Shown in pieces: positions 1-5,323 of a DNA stretch of 5,323 nt. The stretch lies in contig JANQSR010000116.1 in the NCBI GenBank assembly GCA_028279205.1, forward strand, positions 1 to 5,323. Direction: 5' to 3'. Below the pieces are notes generated by a model that saw only the letters and a list, made by a program, of their open reading frames with translations, did no database searches and was not told where the DNA came from. The number at the start of each line of letters is the position of its first letter. Position 1 is the stretch's first letter. Both the position numbers and the translations under genes were made by a program. This stretch comes from Simkania sp. (GTDB lineage: Bacteria > Chlamydiota > Chlamydiia > Chlamydiales > Simkaniaceae).

Positions 1-1
1 T

Positions 2-67
2 TCTGTGATTGAACAATATGTTAGGAATCAAGATCCAATAGAGGGCGAGCTTTCATCCCGCCCCTAA
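2..67 (+). CDS. C-terminal end of a probable IS200/IS605-type TnpA (Y1 transposase), partial
   Basis: An open frame enters from the left edge and stops at TAA (65-67), leaving 21 residues. The stretch IEQYVRNQ resembles the usual last helix of Y1-family TnpA transposases, which tends to end in a pattern like 'E-x-V-I-x-x-Y-I/V-x-x-Q'. TnpA is a small single-strand DNA transposase that cuts and rejoins element ends through one catalytic tyrosine. The catalytic HUH and tyrosine residues would lie to the left, outside the window, so activity cannot be judged. The assignment is supported by the nested hairpin at 43-92, which overlaps the last codons as expected for an element's right end. It runs convergently to ffh. 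It could instead be the tail of an unrelated gene, since 21 residues is little evidence. Confidence 0.5.
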   Translation, partial: SVIEQYVRNQDPIEGELSSRP

Positions 68-104
68 ACGGACAGGATTTCCCGCTCGTCCCAGTTAAAA
101 TCAA
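41..104 (+). mobile_element. Probable right end of an IS200/IS605-family element (nested subterminal hairpin)
   Basis: Two inverted repeats are nested here. The outer stem pairs GGGCGAGC (43-50) with GCTCGTCC (84-91). The inner stem pairs ATCCCGCCC (55-63) with GGACAGGAT (70-78) around a 6-nt loop; its two C/A mismatches become G-U pairs when the minus strand is read. IS200/IS605 elements lack terminal inverted repeats and instead carry subterminal hairpins recognised by TnpA, and the CTTTCATCCC...ATTTCCCGC layout resembles such ends. The exact tip is unknown. A TCAA at 101-104 matches the right cleavage tetranucleotide of IS608, but this may be chance. Only the right end is in the window, so the element's length and whether it carries tnpB cannot be seen. 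Confidence 0.45.
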
Positions 105-125
105 GAGAGATCCTTCTGATTTTAA
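95..125 (-). terminator. Inverted repeat after ffh, possible weak (bidirectional) terminator
   Basis: TTAAAATCA (95-103) is the exact inverted complement of TGATTTTAA (117-125), with 13 bases between that can extend the stem partly on the minus strand through A-U, G-C and G-U pairs. It starts about 8 bases after the ffh stop and the descending arm ends in UUUU. The stem is AT-rich and the U-run short, so it would be weak by the rules for rho-independent terminators. It lies where the ffh transcript and a converging transposase transcript would both need to end. It overlaps the possible transposon tip at 101-104, so it could also have formed by the insertion. Confidence 0.3.
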
Positions 126-133
126 AAAATAGT

Positions 134-1501
134 CTAAGGAAAATGAGGGAAATTCTCTTTGATTGAGCGAAACTCTTTGAGTTTCTCCTTCAAACCACTC
201 TCTTTTTTCAGCTTTCTCCCAAAACCAGGCATGTTTTTCATCATTTGCTTGATCCGCTTAAAATTTTTCACCATCCGGTTTACCTCATCAATGGAGGTGC
301 CACTCCCTTTAGCAATCCGAAGTCGGCGCAAATGGATGAGTTCTTCGAGCCCAAGACGCTCTTCGGTTGTCATAGAAAGGATGATCGATTCACTCTTTTT
401 TATCTCCTCTTCGGAGGCTTCAAGCCCATCCATGTTGGAGACACCAGGAACCATTTGAAGCAAACTTTTTAAAGATCCCATCCGCTTGAAAGAGCGCATC
501 TGTTTTAAAAAATCTTCGTAGCTAAACGTCGCTTTCTTGAGTTTCTTTTCGATCTTTTTCGATTCTTCCTGGTCAAGATGCCCTTCAACTTTTCTAACCA
601 GATTGATCACATCCCCCATCCCCAAAATCCGATCTGCCATAGAATGGGGATTAAACGGTTGAAGGTCAGTCATTTTTTCGCCAACACCTTCGAAAAGAAG
701 CGGTTTTCCCGTAACCTCCCGAATAGAGATGGCTGCGCCGCCACGCGTATCTCCATCGAGCATTGTGAGAATTGTACCTGTTATGGAGATCTGCTCTTCA
801 AACCGCTTGGCTGTATTCACAGCATCCTGCCCCGTCGCGCTGTTGGCAACAAAAAGTGTTGCGTGCGGCTTGATACTATTTTTGAGCTTTTCCAGCTCAT
901 CCATGAGCTCTTCATCCAAATGAAGTCTTCCTGCTGTGTCGATAATGAGCAGGTCAAACGCCTCTTTTTCAGCTTTTTCAAGGGCAGCTTTCGCTACTTT
1001 TGAGGGATCTTTTTGACGACGATCAACATAAACGGGCACCTCAATTTGTGAGCCCAATTTTTCGAGTTGATCAATAGCGGCTGGTCTTTGAAGATCACAT
1101 GCCGCAAGAAGAGTCTTTTTGCGCTGCTTTTTGAGCATGAAGGCCAATTTGGCTGATTGGGTTGTTTTACCCCCTCCCTGAAGACCACAGAGCATGATCA
1201 CTCCTGGATGACGGTCAATCGGAAGAGAGGTTTCACCCCCTCCCATCAAGTCACATAGCTCATCGTGTACGATCTTGGTGAGTTGATCTTTAGGAGAGAT
1301 AGACTTTAAAACAGCCTTACCAATCGACTTCTCTTTAACCCGCTTGATGAAATTTTTAGCAACGCCATAGCTCACATCCGCATCTAAAAGAGCAAGGCGC
1401 ATCGCCCGAACCGCCTCCTGCAGATTTTGCTCTGTCAACTTTTTGTTAGAACCCAGACTAGAAAAGATGGACTGAAATTTTTTACTTAAAATGCCAAACA
1501 T
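134..1501 (-). CDS. ffh: Signal recognition particle protein Ffh (SRP54 GTPase)
   Basis: Ffh binds 4.5S RNA and the signal sequences of nascent membrane proteins and, with FtsY, delivers ribosomes to the inner membrane. The protein is 455 residues, a normal length. An N-terminal four-helix N domain (about 1-90) leads into the G domain: P-loop GLQGGGKTT at 106-114, DLQRPAA at 136-142, DTAGR at 188-192, DGDTRGGAA at 249-257 and GVGEK at 272-276. The M domain starts near 305 and has the RNA-binding RRLRIAKGSG (392-401), followed by a Met-rich helix (MMKNM, 420-424). Two G-domain positions are unusual: the base-recognition motif reads TMLD (246-249) rather than TKxD, and the usual V-D-A-x-TGQDA reads ANSATGQDA (219-227). 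The ATG follows the prmC stop by 9 bp with only a weak AGG ribosome site, suggesting co-transcription. The stop is TAG, which RF1 reads. Confidence 0.97.
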   Translation of the reverse strand: MFGILSKKFQSIFSSLGSNKKLTEQNLQEAVRAMRLALLDADVSYGVAKNFIKRVKEKSIGKAVLKSISPKDQLTKIVHDELCDLMGGGETSLPIDRHPGVIMLCGLQGGGKTTQSAKLAFMLKKQRKKTLLAACDLQRPAAIDQLEKLGSQIEVPVYVDRRQKDPSKVAKAALEKAEKEAFDLLIIDTAGRLHLDEELMDELEKLKNSIKPHATLFVANSATGQDAVNTAKRFEEQISITGTILTMLDGDTRGGAAISIREVTGKPLLFEGVGEKMTDLQPFNPHSMADRILGMGDVINLVRKVEGHLDQEESKKIEKKLKKATFSYEDFLKQMRSFKRMGSLKSLLQMVPGVSNMDGLEASEEEIKKSESIILSMTTEERLGLEELIHLRRLRIAKGSGTSIDEVNRMVKNFKRIKQMMKNMPGFGRKLKKESGLKEKLKEFRSIKENFPHFP

Positions 1502-1510
1502 AGGCCTATT

Positions 1511-2359
1511 TTAGAGGGGATGAGAGCAAAACTCAAGGAAAAAGAACCGATCTTTCCCCGCCCAATCTTTTTTACATCTCTTTCTTTTCCAACGATTTTG
1601 ATTAAATATTTGCCCCACTTCTTGCCCCTGATTTTGGCCGATTTCAAGAAAAATGTTAGCGCCATCTGTCAAAAAATTGGGAAGATCGAGAGCCAACCGA
1701 CGGTAAAACTCCAAACCGCGGTTCTTTGCAACAAGGGCTTTTCTCGGCTCAAAGTGAACCTCTCTTTCTAAATAGGGGTACTCTTTTTCAGAAACGTAAG
1801 GGGGGTTGCACAAGATGAAGTCTGCCTTTCTTCCCCTAAATTCGGAAAGCAGATCGCTCTTTATGCAATCAACTTTAAGTCGATTCTTCTCACCATTCAT
1901 TTGGGCGCAAGCAAGCGCATGCTCTGAAATGTCAGAAAGAGTCACTTGAAGATTTGGACGCTGTTTTTTTGTCGCAAGCCCCAAGCATCCAGTTCCCGTG
2001 CAAAGATCCCAGAGAGTTTTTGGTTGATCTGGAATCTCTTTAAGAGCCAAATCCAAAAGGATCTCTGTTTCAAAGCGTGGAATGAAGACCTCAGGGCTTA
2101 AAGAAAGGGTGCATCCGAGAAACTCCATCTCTTTTAGAAGGTAGCCAAGAGGTTCTCTTAAGCCCTTTCTTCTAACCAATTGATGGTAACGCTCCTCTTC
2201 CTCTTTTTTCAAAAAACGGTCCCAGTTAAGAAAAAGATCACCTCGCTTTTGATCTAGAGTAAGACCAAGCAGTTCTTCTGCGCAAAGACGGGGAGAAGGA
2301 ACCCCCCTTTTCTCAAGAAAGATCGTTGAAGATTCGATAAGCTCCTTTACGCTAGGCAT
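1511..2359 (-). CDS. prmC: Peptide chain release factor N5-glutamine methyltransferase PrmC (HemK)
   Basis: PrmC transfers a methyl group from S-adenosylmethionine to the glutamine of the GGQ motif in release factors RF1 and RF2, which speeds peptide release. The protein is 282 residues, typical for the family. The N-terminal helical substrate-binding domain (about 1-80) precedes a Rossmann methyltransferase domain. The SAM-binding loop is [12 protein letters not shown] (118-129), and NPPY (185-188) is the diagnostic motif that holds the target glutamine amide. The C-terminal DWAGKDR (265-271) matches the usual D-x-x-G-x-D-R ending. The family's IPRPETE reads IPRFETE (93-99), a proline-to-phenylalanine change at a normally constant position. 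The ATG overlaps the end of prfA by 8 bp and has no good upstream ribosome site, so translation is probably coupled to that of its substrate. Confidence 0.95.
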   Translation of the reverse strand: MPSVKELIESSTIFLEKRGVPSPRLCAEELLGLTLDQKRGDLFLNWDRFLKKEEEERYHQLVRRKGLREPLGYLLKEMEFLGCTLSLSPEVFIPRFETEILLDLALKEIPDQPKTLWDLCTGTGCLGLATKKQRPNLQVTLSDISEHALACAQMNGEKNRLKVDCIKSDLLSEFRGRKADFILCNPPYVSEKEYPYLEREVHFEPRKALVAKNRGLEFYRRLALDLPNFLTDGANIFLEIGQNQGQEVGQIFNQNRWKRKRCKKDWAGKDRFFFLEFCSHPL

Positions 2360-3419
2360 GGTTGAGTTTACTCTGGTAATAATGGTTGATAAGAGCCTGA
2401 CTGACCTCCTCTAAGTTGCCTTCCATGATCCGATCAAGTTGGTAGAGAGTCAAACCGATCCGGTGGTCTGTGACACGATTCTGTGAGAAGTTGTAAGTTC
2501 GAATCCTTTCAGAGCGATCGCCTGAACCTACTTGGGAAGAGCGCAAAGAGGCTTGCTCCTCTTTCTCCCTGCGTGTTTTTTCCCTTACCAAACGCGCCCC
2601 AAGAACCCGGAGCGCTTTTGATTTGTTCTTGTGTTGAGAACGCTCCTCTTGACAGTGAACGACAACCCCTGTTGGAATATGGGTGATCCGAACAGCAGAA
2701 TCGGTTGTGTTGACATGTTGTCCTCCAGCACCAGATGAGCGGTAGGTGTCGATTTTGAGATCTGAATCATCAATCACAACCTCCTCCTCTTCACCTGGCT
2801 CTTTCAGGACGGCAACTGTGATTGCGGAGGTGTGAACTCTTCCCTGAGTCTCCGTTATAGGAACCCTCTGTACCCGATGGGTGCCTGCCTCATATTGAAG
2901 AAACCGGTGCACATTCTTCCCAGAAAAAGAGAGAATGTACTCTTTAAACCCCCCCGCTTCCGACTCAGTGCATGAGAGGGTCTCACATTTCCACCCCATT
3001 GCATCTGCATAGAGGCGGTACATGCGCAAACAATCTCCTACAAAGATCGCGGCCTCGCTTCCCCCTGTGCCAGCGCGCAGTTCCATAATGATGTTCACAT
3101 GATCCAGAGGATCTGGAGGGACGATCAACGATTCAAGTTTTTTTCTGGTCTTTTCAATTTGCTCTTTTAAAGTGGCGATTTCGTCTTGAATCACCTGGGC
3201 AAATTCGGGATCAGACTCCTCTTTCAAAAACTCTTGATTTTCTTGCAATTGCTTTGACTGCTGTTGAAAATCGATCCAGAGATCTTTGAGGCTGAGCAAA
3301 CGAGCATAATTTTGAGAAACGTCGCGAAACTTTTTTTGATCTTGAGCAGTTTTGGGATCAGAAAGCTCTCTTTCAAGTTCGGGAAGACGGCTGATGAGCT
3401 CTCGCACTTTATCTTCCAT
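2352..3419 (-). CDS. prfA: Peptide chain release factor 1 (RF1)
   Basis: RF1 recognises UAA and UAG in the ribosomal A site and triggers hydrolysis of the peptidyl-tRNA ester. The protein is 355 residues, close to the roughly 360 of the E. coli protein. A charged, helical domain 1 (about 1-100) is followed by the class-I signature [14 protein letters not shown] (113-126). The stop-codon recognition tripeptide is P-I-T at 187-189, inside [15 protein letters not shown]; it is of the RF1 P-x-T class and not the SPF of RF2, although alanine is the usual middle residue. The catalytic GGQ is at 232-234 in [10 protein letters not shown], and its glutamine is the target of the adjacent prmC product. 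The gene begins 9 bp after the rpmE stop with no recognisable Shine-Dalgarno sequence in that AU-rich spacer, suggesting coupling. It ends in TAG, a codon only RF1 reads. Confidence 0.97.
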   Translation of the reverse strand: MEDKVRELISRLPELERELSDPKTAQDQKKFRDVSQNYARLLSLKDLWIDFQQQSKQLQENQEFLKEESDPEFAQVIQDEIATLKEQIEKTRKKLESLIVPPDPLDHVNIIMELRAGTGGSEAAIFVGDCLRMYRLYADAMGWKCETLSCTESEAGGFKEYILSFSGKNVHRFLQYEAGTHRVQRVPITETQGRVHTSAITVAVLKEPGEEEEVVIDDSDLKIDTYRSSGAGGQHVNTTDSAVRITHIPTGVVVHCQEERSQHKNKSKALRVLGARLVREKTRREKEEQASLRSSQVGSGDRSERIRTYNFSQNRVTDHRIGLTLYQLDRIMEGNLEEVSQALINHYYQSKLNHA

Positions 3420-3428
3420 ATAAGAAAA

Positions 3429-3773
3429 TTATTTTTTAGGTTTCCCTTTCTTAACAGCCGCTTCCTTTTTTTCTTTGACTGGTTTTGTCTCTTCTCTCGT
3501 CGCTTCTTCTGGTTTTAAAGGCTCTTTGGCCACTTTCTGCGTGTAACGCTTCCGAAACTTATCAACACGCCCTTCGGAATCAACAAACTGTTGACTTCCT
3601 GTAAAGAAGGGGTGGGAAGCGGAAGAGATCGGCACACGATAGACAGGAAATTCTCTGCCTTCAAAGAGTTCTGTCTCTTTGGGTCTCAAAGTCGAGCCAC
3701 AGACGAACCTAGTTCCAGTGGCTGTATCGACGAATAAAACCTCTTGGTAGGGAGGATGCCCTTTTTTTTTCAT
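3429..3773 (-). CDS. rpmE: 50S ribosomal protein L31, type B-like (zinc-free), with charged C-terminal tail
   Basis: L31 sits at the intersubunit bridge of the ribosome's large subunit. The core (about 1-78) carries [15 protein letters not shown], then [12 protein letters not shown] (50-61) and [11 protein letters not shown] (67-77), the family signature. Only one cysteine (C25) is present, so the CxxC zinc-binding pairs of type A L31 are absent and the protein resembles type B (YkgM-like). At 114 residues it exceeds the usual 70-90; the excess is a Lys/Glu/Pro-rich, probably disordered tail (about 79-114) ending KKGKPKK, similar to what I recall of chlamydial L31. It is the first gene of the rpmE-prfA-prmC-ffh run, preceded by a 195-bp gap. 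The start codon is followed directly by nine A residues (AAA AAA AAA). No strong ribosome site is seen; the nearest purine run is GGGGG 12-13 bases upstream. If another type A L31 exists, this one would be named rpmE2. Confidence 0.92.
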   Translation of the reverse strand: MKKKGHPPYQEVLFVDTATGTRFVCGSTLRPKETELFEGREFPVYRVPISSASHPFFTGSQQFVDSEGRVDKFRKRYTQKVAKEPLKPEEATREETKPVKEKKEAAVKKGKPKK

Positions 3774-3783
3774 ATAACAACAA

Positions 3784-3796
3784 AGCCCCCAGGACT
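3784..3796 (-). promoter_or_regulatory. Short hairpin in the rpmE leader, possible translational control site
   Basis: In the leader of rpmE, AGUCC and GGGCU can pair (five pairs, one G-U) around a UGG loop, ending 10 bases before the start codon and followed by a U-rich stretch. The stem would hide the only purine-rich run (GGGGG) near the start. That would suit control of ribosome access or weak attenuation, and autogenous control by L31 is known in some bacteria, but a five-pair stem can easily arise by chance. The rest of the 3774-3968 gap is AT-rich, with no ORF, tRNA or convincing -35/-10 pair that I can see on either strand, although a promoter for rpmE would be expected here. Confidence 0.2.
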
Positions 3797-3968
3797 GACG
3801 TTAAGACAAGGTAGAAAGGACAAAGTTTAGAACTTGACCTACGATTAAACTAAACCAAATTTTAACAAACTTTAGTCTTTTTTAGACAGCATAAAAATGG
3901 TGAAAATGAAAATTTTACTCTTTTCTTGTAGAGAAAGCACAGAAGTCAGGTTAATTCTAGAAAAGGGT

Positions 3969-4625
3969 TTAATCGGAGCCTTTACTCTTTTCACCCGCTT
4001 GAGATATGCCGCAAGAGAGCAAAAATTTAAACAGCTCTTCTGTTGTCATTTCCACTTTTTTTGCCTCGCACTCTGAATACATCAAAAGAAACCCTGATAT
4101 CGGATGGGGAGCCGTCGGAACAAAGACTGCCTTAAAATTATCTCCCCAACCCCTCCCGCTTAGTTTCGCCTCGATTTTTTGGGGAAGATCGCAAGGAACT
4201 AGACCGAGGGAATAGGCTCTTCCATGTGGAAAGGGAGCAAGAGCCCTTTCTCTAAAAAGTCTTCCCCTCCCTTGCGCAAAAACACTCTTACTCACATCCC
4301 GAGCCATATTATAGACTGTTCTGATAACAGGTATTTTTGTTAACAAACGGTTTATCAAGTTGAGGATCGAAGGAAAAAAGAGACGGCGACCCAATGCCCC
4401 CACGAGACAAACAAACAAGAGGATGACCACTAAAACTAAAAGACGGAATAAAACAGAGAAGAGCCCGTGGTAGCGGTAGAAATCTGACTCCTTGGAGTGA
4501 AAGATCAAACTCTCAAAAAAATCAACAAAGGGGTCTGTCACAAGATTCAAAAGAAAGATCAAGACAAATAGAGTGAGAGCGATCGGAAGGAAAATGACCA
4601 AACCCGCAAGCAAATTTTTTTTCAC
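3969..4625 (-). CDS. DUF502 family inner-membrane protein, second (diverged) copy
   Basis: This 218-residue protein belongs to DUF502, the family that includes plant COV (CONTINUOUS VASCULAR RING) proteins; its molecular role is unknown. Two hydrophobic segments (about 5-30, beginning LLAGLVIFLPIALTLF, and about 54-80) anchor it in the membrane. A soluble C-terminal domain carries the family motifs KIPVIRTVY (97-105), VFVPTAPHPISGFLL (167-181) and SCGIS (204-208). It starts with GTG, 5 bp after the stop of its paralogue; the next in-frame ATG is at residue 107, past both membrane segments, so GTG is the only sensible start. AAGAAGA lies too close to it to be a standard ribosome site, which suggests coupling. 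Compared with its neighbour it is richer in arginine (for example GRGRLFRER, 119-127) and has lost the terminal GGVV-like ending, so the pair is well separated. The family call is firm; the function is unknown. Confidence 0.85.
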   Translation of the reverse strand: MKKNLLAGLVIFLPIALTLFVLIFLLNLVTDPFVDFFESLIFHSKESDFYRYHGLFSVLFRLLVLVVILLFVCLVGALGRRLFFPSILNLINRLLTKIPVIRTVYNMARDVSKSVFAQGRGRLFRERALAPFPHGRAYSLGLVPCDLPQKIEAKLSGRGWGDNFKAVFVPTAPHPISGFLLMYSECEAKKVEMTTEELFKFLLSCGISQAGEKSKGSD

Positions 4626-4630
4626 TCTTC

Positions 4631-5287
4631 TTACGCACCACCTTCATTGTTCAAAGAATATTCTGGAGTGACCACCCCGCAAGAGACAATATATTTAATC
4701 GCCGCTTCTGGCTTCAAATCGAGGTAAATAAGGTCCTCTTTTTTGTACATGAGCAGAAAACCTGTGGTTGGGTTTGGTGTCGTTGGGACGAGCACCGAGA
4801 CCATCTCAGCTTTGGCTTTTTCAGAACAGATCTTAGGAGATTCGCGTGACACAAGCCCGATCACATACGACCCATCCTTGGGAAAGGGAACCATCACCAC
4901 TTTTTTAAAGGAAGTTTTATCGGTGACAAAAATGGTCTTGATAATCTCTTGTGTCGTCTTGTAGACCTTGTTAATCAAGGGGATCTTATTCAAAATTTTA
5001 TCGCCCAGATTGATAAGAGCCCTGAAGAAAAACCAACGGGCGATCACCCCGAGAAGTAAGGTTAAAACAAAGAGGGAAATCAAGATGAAGAACTTGACGC
5101 CAAAAAGCACGATTTTTTCAGGCGATAGAAAAAAAAACTCCTTGTTTGGGAGATCAAATCGATTGAGCACATTGACCACCAACCCAACAAAAGGTTTGGT
5201 AAGAAAATTGACAATAAAGGCAAAAAGGGGAATGGTCACCGCGAGTGGAAGCAAGATCACCAAACCAGCAACAAAGTATTTTTTCAT
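4631..5287 (-). CDS. DUF502 family inner-membrane protein, first copy
   Basis: A 218-residue member of DUF502, of unknown molecular role. Two hydrophobic segments (about 4-30, FVAGLVILLPLAVTIPL, and about 58-84) are followed by ARWFFFRALINLGDKILNK and the motif KIPLINKVY (101-109). The C-terminal soluble domain contains MVPFPKDGSYVIGLV (132-146), VLVPTTPNPTTGFLLMY (165-181) and VSCGVVTP (201-208), all close to what I know of the family consensus, closer than in the adjacent copy. The ATG is chosen because it gives the usual MKKYF-type start just before the first membrane segment; a weak purine run (GTAAAGAAAA) sits directly upstream. It lies first in a two-gene unit with its paralogue 5 bp downstream, so the products may act together, possibly as a hetero-oligomer (inference). 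Its promoter is probably at or beyond the right edge. Confidence 0.88.
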   Translation of the reverse strand: MKKYFVAGLVILLPLAVTIPLFAFIVNFLTKPFVGLVVNVLNRFDLPNKEFFFLSPEKIVLFGVKFFILISLFVLTLLLGVIARWFFFRALINLGDKILNKIPLINKVYKTTQEIIKTIFVTDKTSFKKVVMVPFPKDGSYVIGLVSRESPKICSEKAKAEMVSVLVPTTPNPTTGFLLMYKKEDLIYLDLKPEAAIKYIVSCGVVTPEYSLNNEGGA

Positions 5288-5323
5288 TTTTCTTTACTTG
5301 TTTAAGCCCCCCTATCTTAGTTG

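Noticed and set aside
1..133. Start of rpsP on the minus strand after ffh, as expected from chlamydial gene order
   Set aside because: The only nearby minus-strand ATG opens a short frame that stops after ten codons and does not resemble the start of S16.
578..1003. Plus-strand open frame of 141 codons within ffh
   Set aside because: It is antisense to highly conserved Ffh codons, has a low-complexity Cys/Phe-rich product typical of antisense frames, and resembles no family I know.
1500..1509. Perfect 10-bp palindrome ATAGGCCTAT between prmC and ffh
   Set aside because: It overlaps the weak ribosome site and the ATG, is short, and occurs once in the window, so chance is sufficient.
1520..1771. 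Plus-strand open frame of 83 codons over the end of prmC
   Set aside because: It lies opposite conserved PrmC sequence, has no ribosome site of note and no recognisable domain.
2336..2350. AAAGGAG on the minus strand near the start of prmC as a ribosome binding site
   Set aside because: It lies inside codons 5-6 of prmC and no start codon follows at a usable distance, so it cannot set an alternative start.
3264..3518. Plus-strand Phe-rich frame across the prfA-rpmE junction
   Set aside because: The Phe/Ser/Arg-rich product is the mirror of Lys/Glu-rich minus-strand coding, including the L31 tail.
3834..3839. TTGACC as a -35 box on the plus strand in the rpmE leader gap
   Set aside because: There is no good -10 box at 16-18 bases and no plus-strand gene downstream for it to serve.
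3872..3886. GTCT/AGAC around a T-run as a terminator for the DUF502 unit
   Set aside because: The stem is only four pairs with an AT loop and no U-run after it on the minus strand.
4743..4964. Plus-strand frame inside the first DUF502 gene, and a similar one at 4006-4215 in the second
   Set aside because: Both are antisense to family motifs such as VPTTPNPTTGF and occur at the same place in each paralogue because the underlying genes are homologous.
5306..5312. GGGGGG before the first DUF502 gene, similar to GGGGGCTT before rpmE, as a shared regulatory element
   Set aside because: The match is only a G-run plus CTT, at different distances from the starts; two examples of such a simple string are not evidence.
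5314..5319. TAAGAT on the minus strand as a -10 box for the DUF502 pair
   Set aside because: Only four of six positions match TATAAT, and the place for a -35 box is outside the window.

Overview
The window most likely comes from a member of the Chlamydiota, probably an environmental (chlamydia-like) lineage. The minus-strand order rpmE (L31) - prfA (RF1) - prmC/hemK - ffh matches the order known in Chlamydia. The L31 is a cysteine-poor form with a long Lys/Glu/Pro tail, as in chlamydial L31. Base composition is moderate (low-to-mid 40s % GC by eye), and the predicted proteins are all close to the usual family lengths. The assignment rests on gene order and family resemblance recalled from memory, not on a search.

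Layout, read along the minus strand from the right edge. Positions 5287-3969 hold two tandem 218-residue DUF502 membrane proteins, 5 bp apart. A roughly 195-bp AT-rich non-coding gap (3774-3968) follows. Next comes a tightly packed set at 3773-134: rpmE, prfA (9-bp gap), prmC (8-bp overlap with prfA) and ffh (9-bp gap). Downstream of ffh is an inverted repeat that may end the transcript. At 1-104, on the plus strand, are the apparent C-terminus of an IS200/IS605-type TnpA transposase and a nested hairpin that looks like that element's right end. In Chlamydia the gene after ffh is rpsP. It is not visible here, so the conserved order is at least interrupted by this insertion.

The rpmE-prfA-prmC-ffh set serves translation and protein targeting. 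L31 is a large-subunit protein and RF1 terminates at UAA/UAG. PrmC methylates the GGQ glutamine of RF1, whose gene it overlaps. Ffh is the GTPase of the signal recognition particle, which sends nascent membrane proteins to the membrane. The DUF502 pair is predicted to lie in the inner membrane and its molecular role is unknown.

I found no convincing undescribed multi-gene system. The points most worth a second look are: a non-canonical guanine-specificity motif in Ffh (TMLD instead of TKxD); the ATGCCTAG overlap, which places an RF1-only stop codon at the prfA/prmC junction; the diverged DUF502 tandem pair; and the transposon end abutting ffh.
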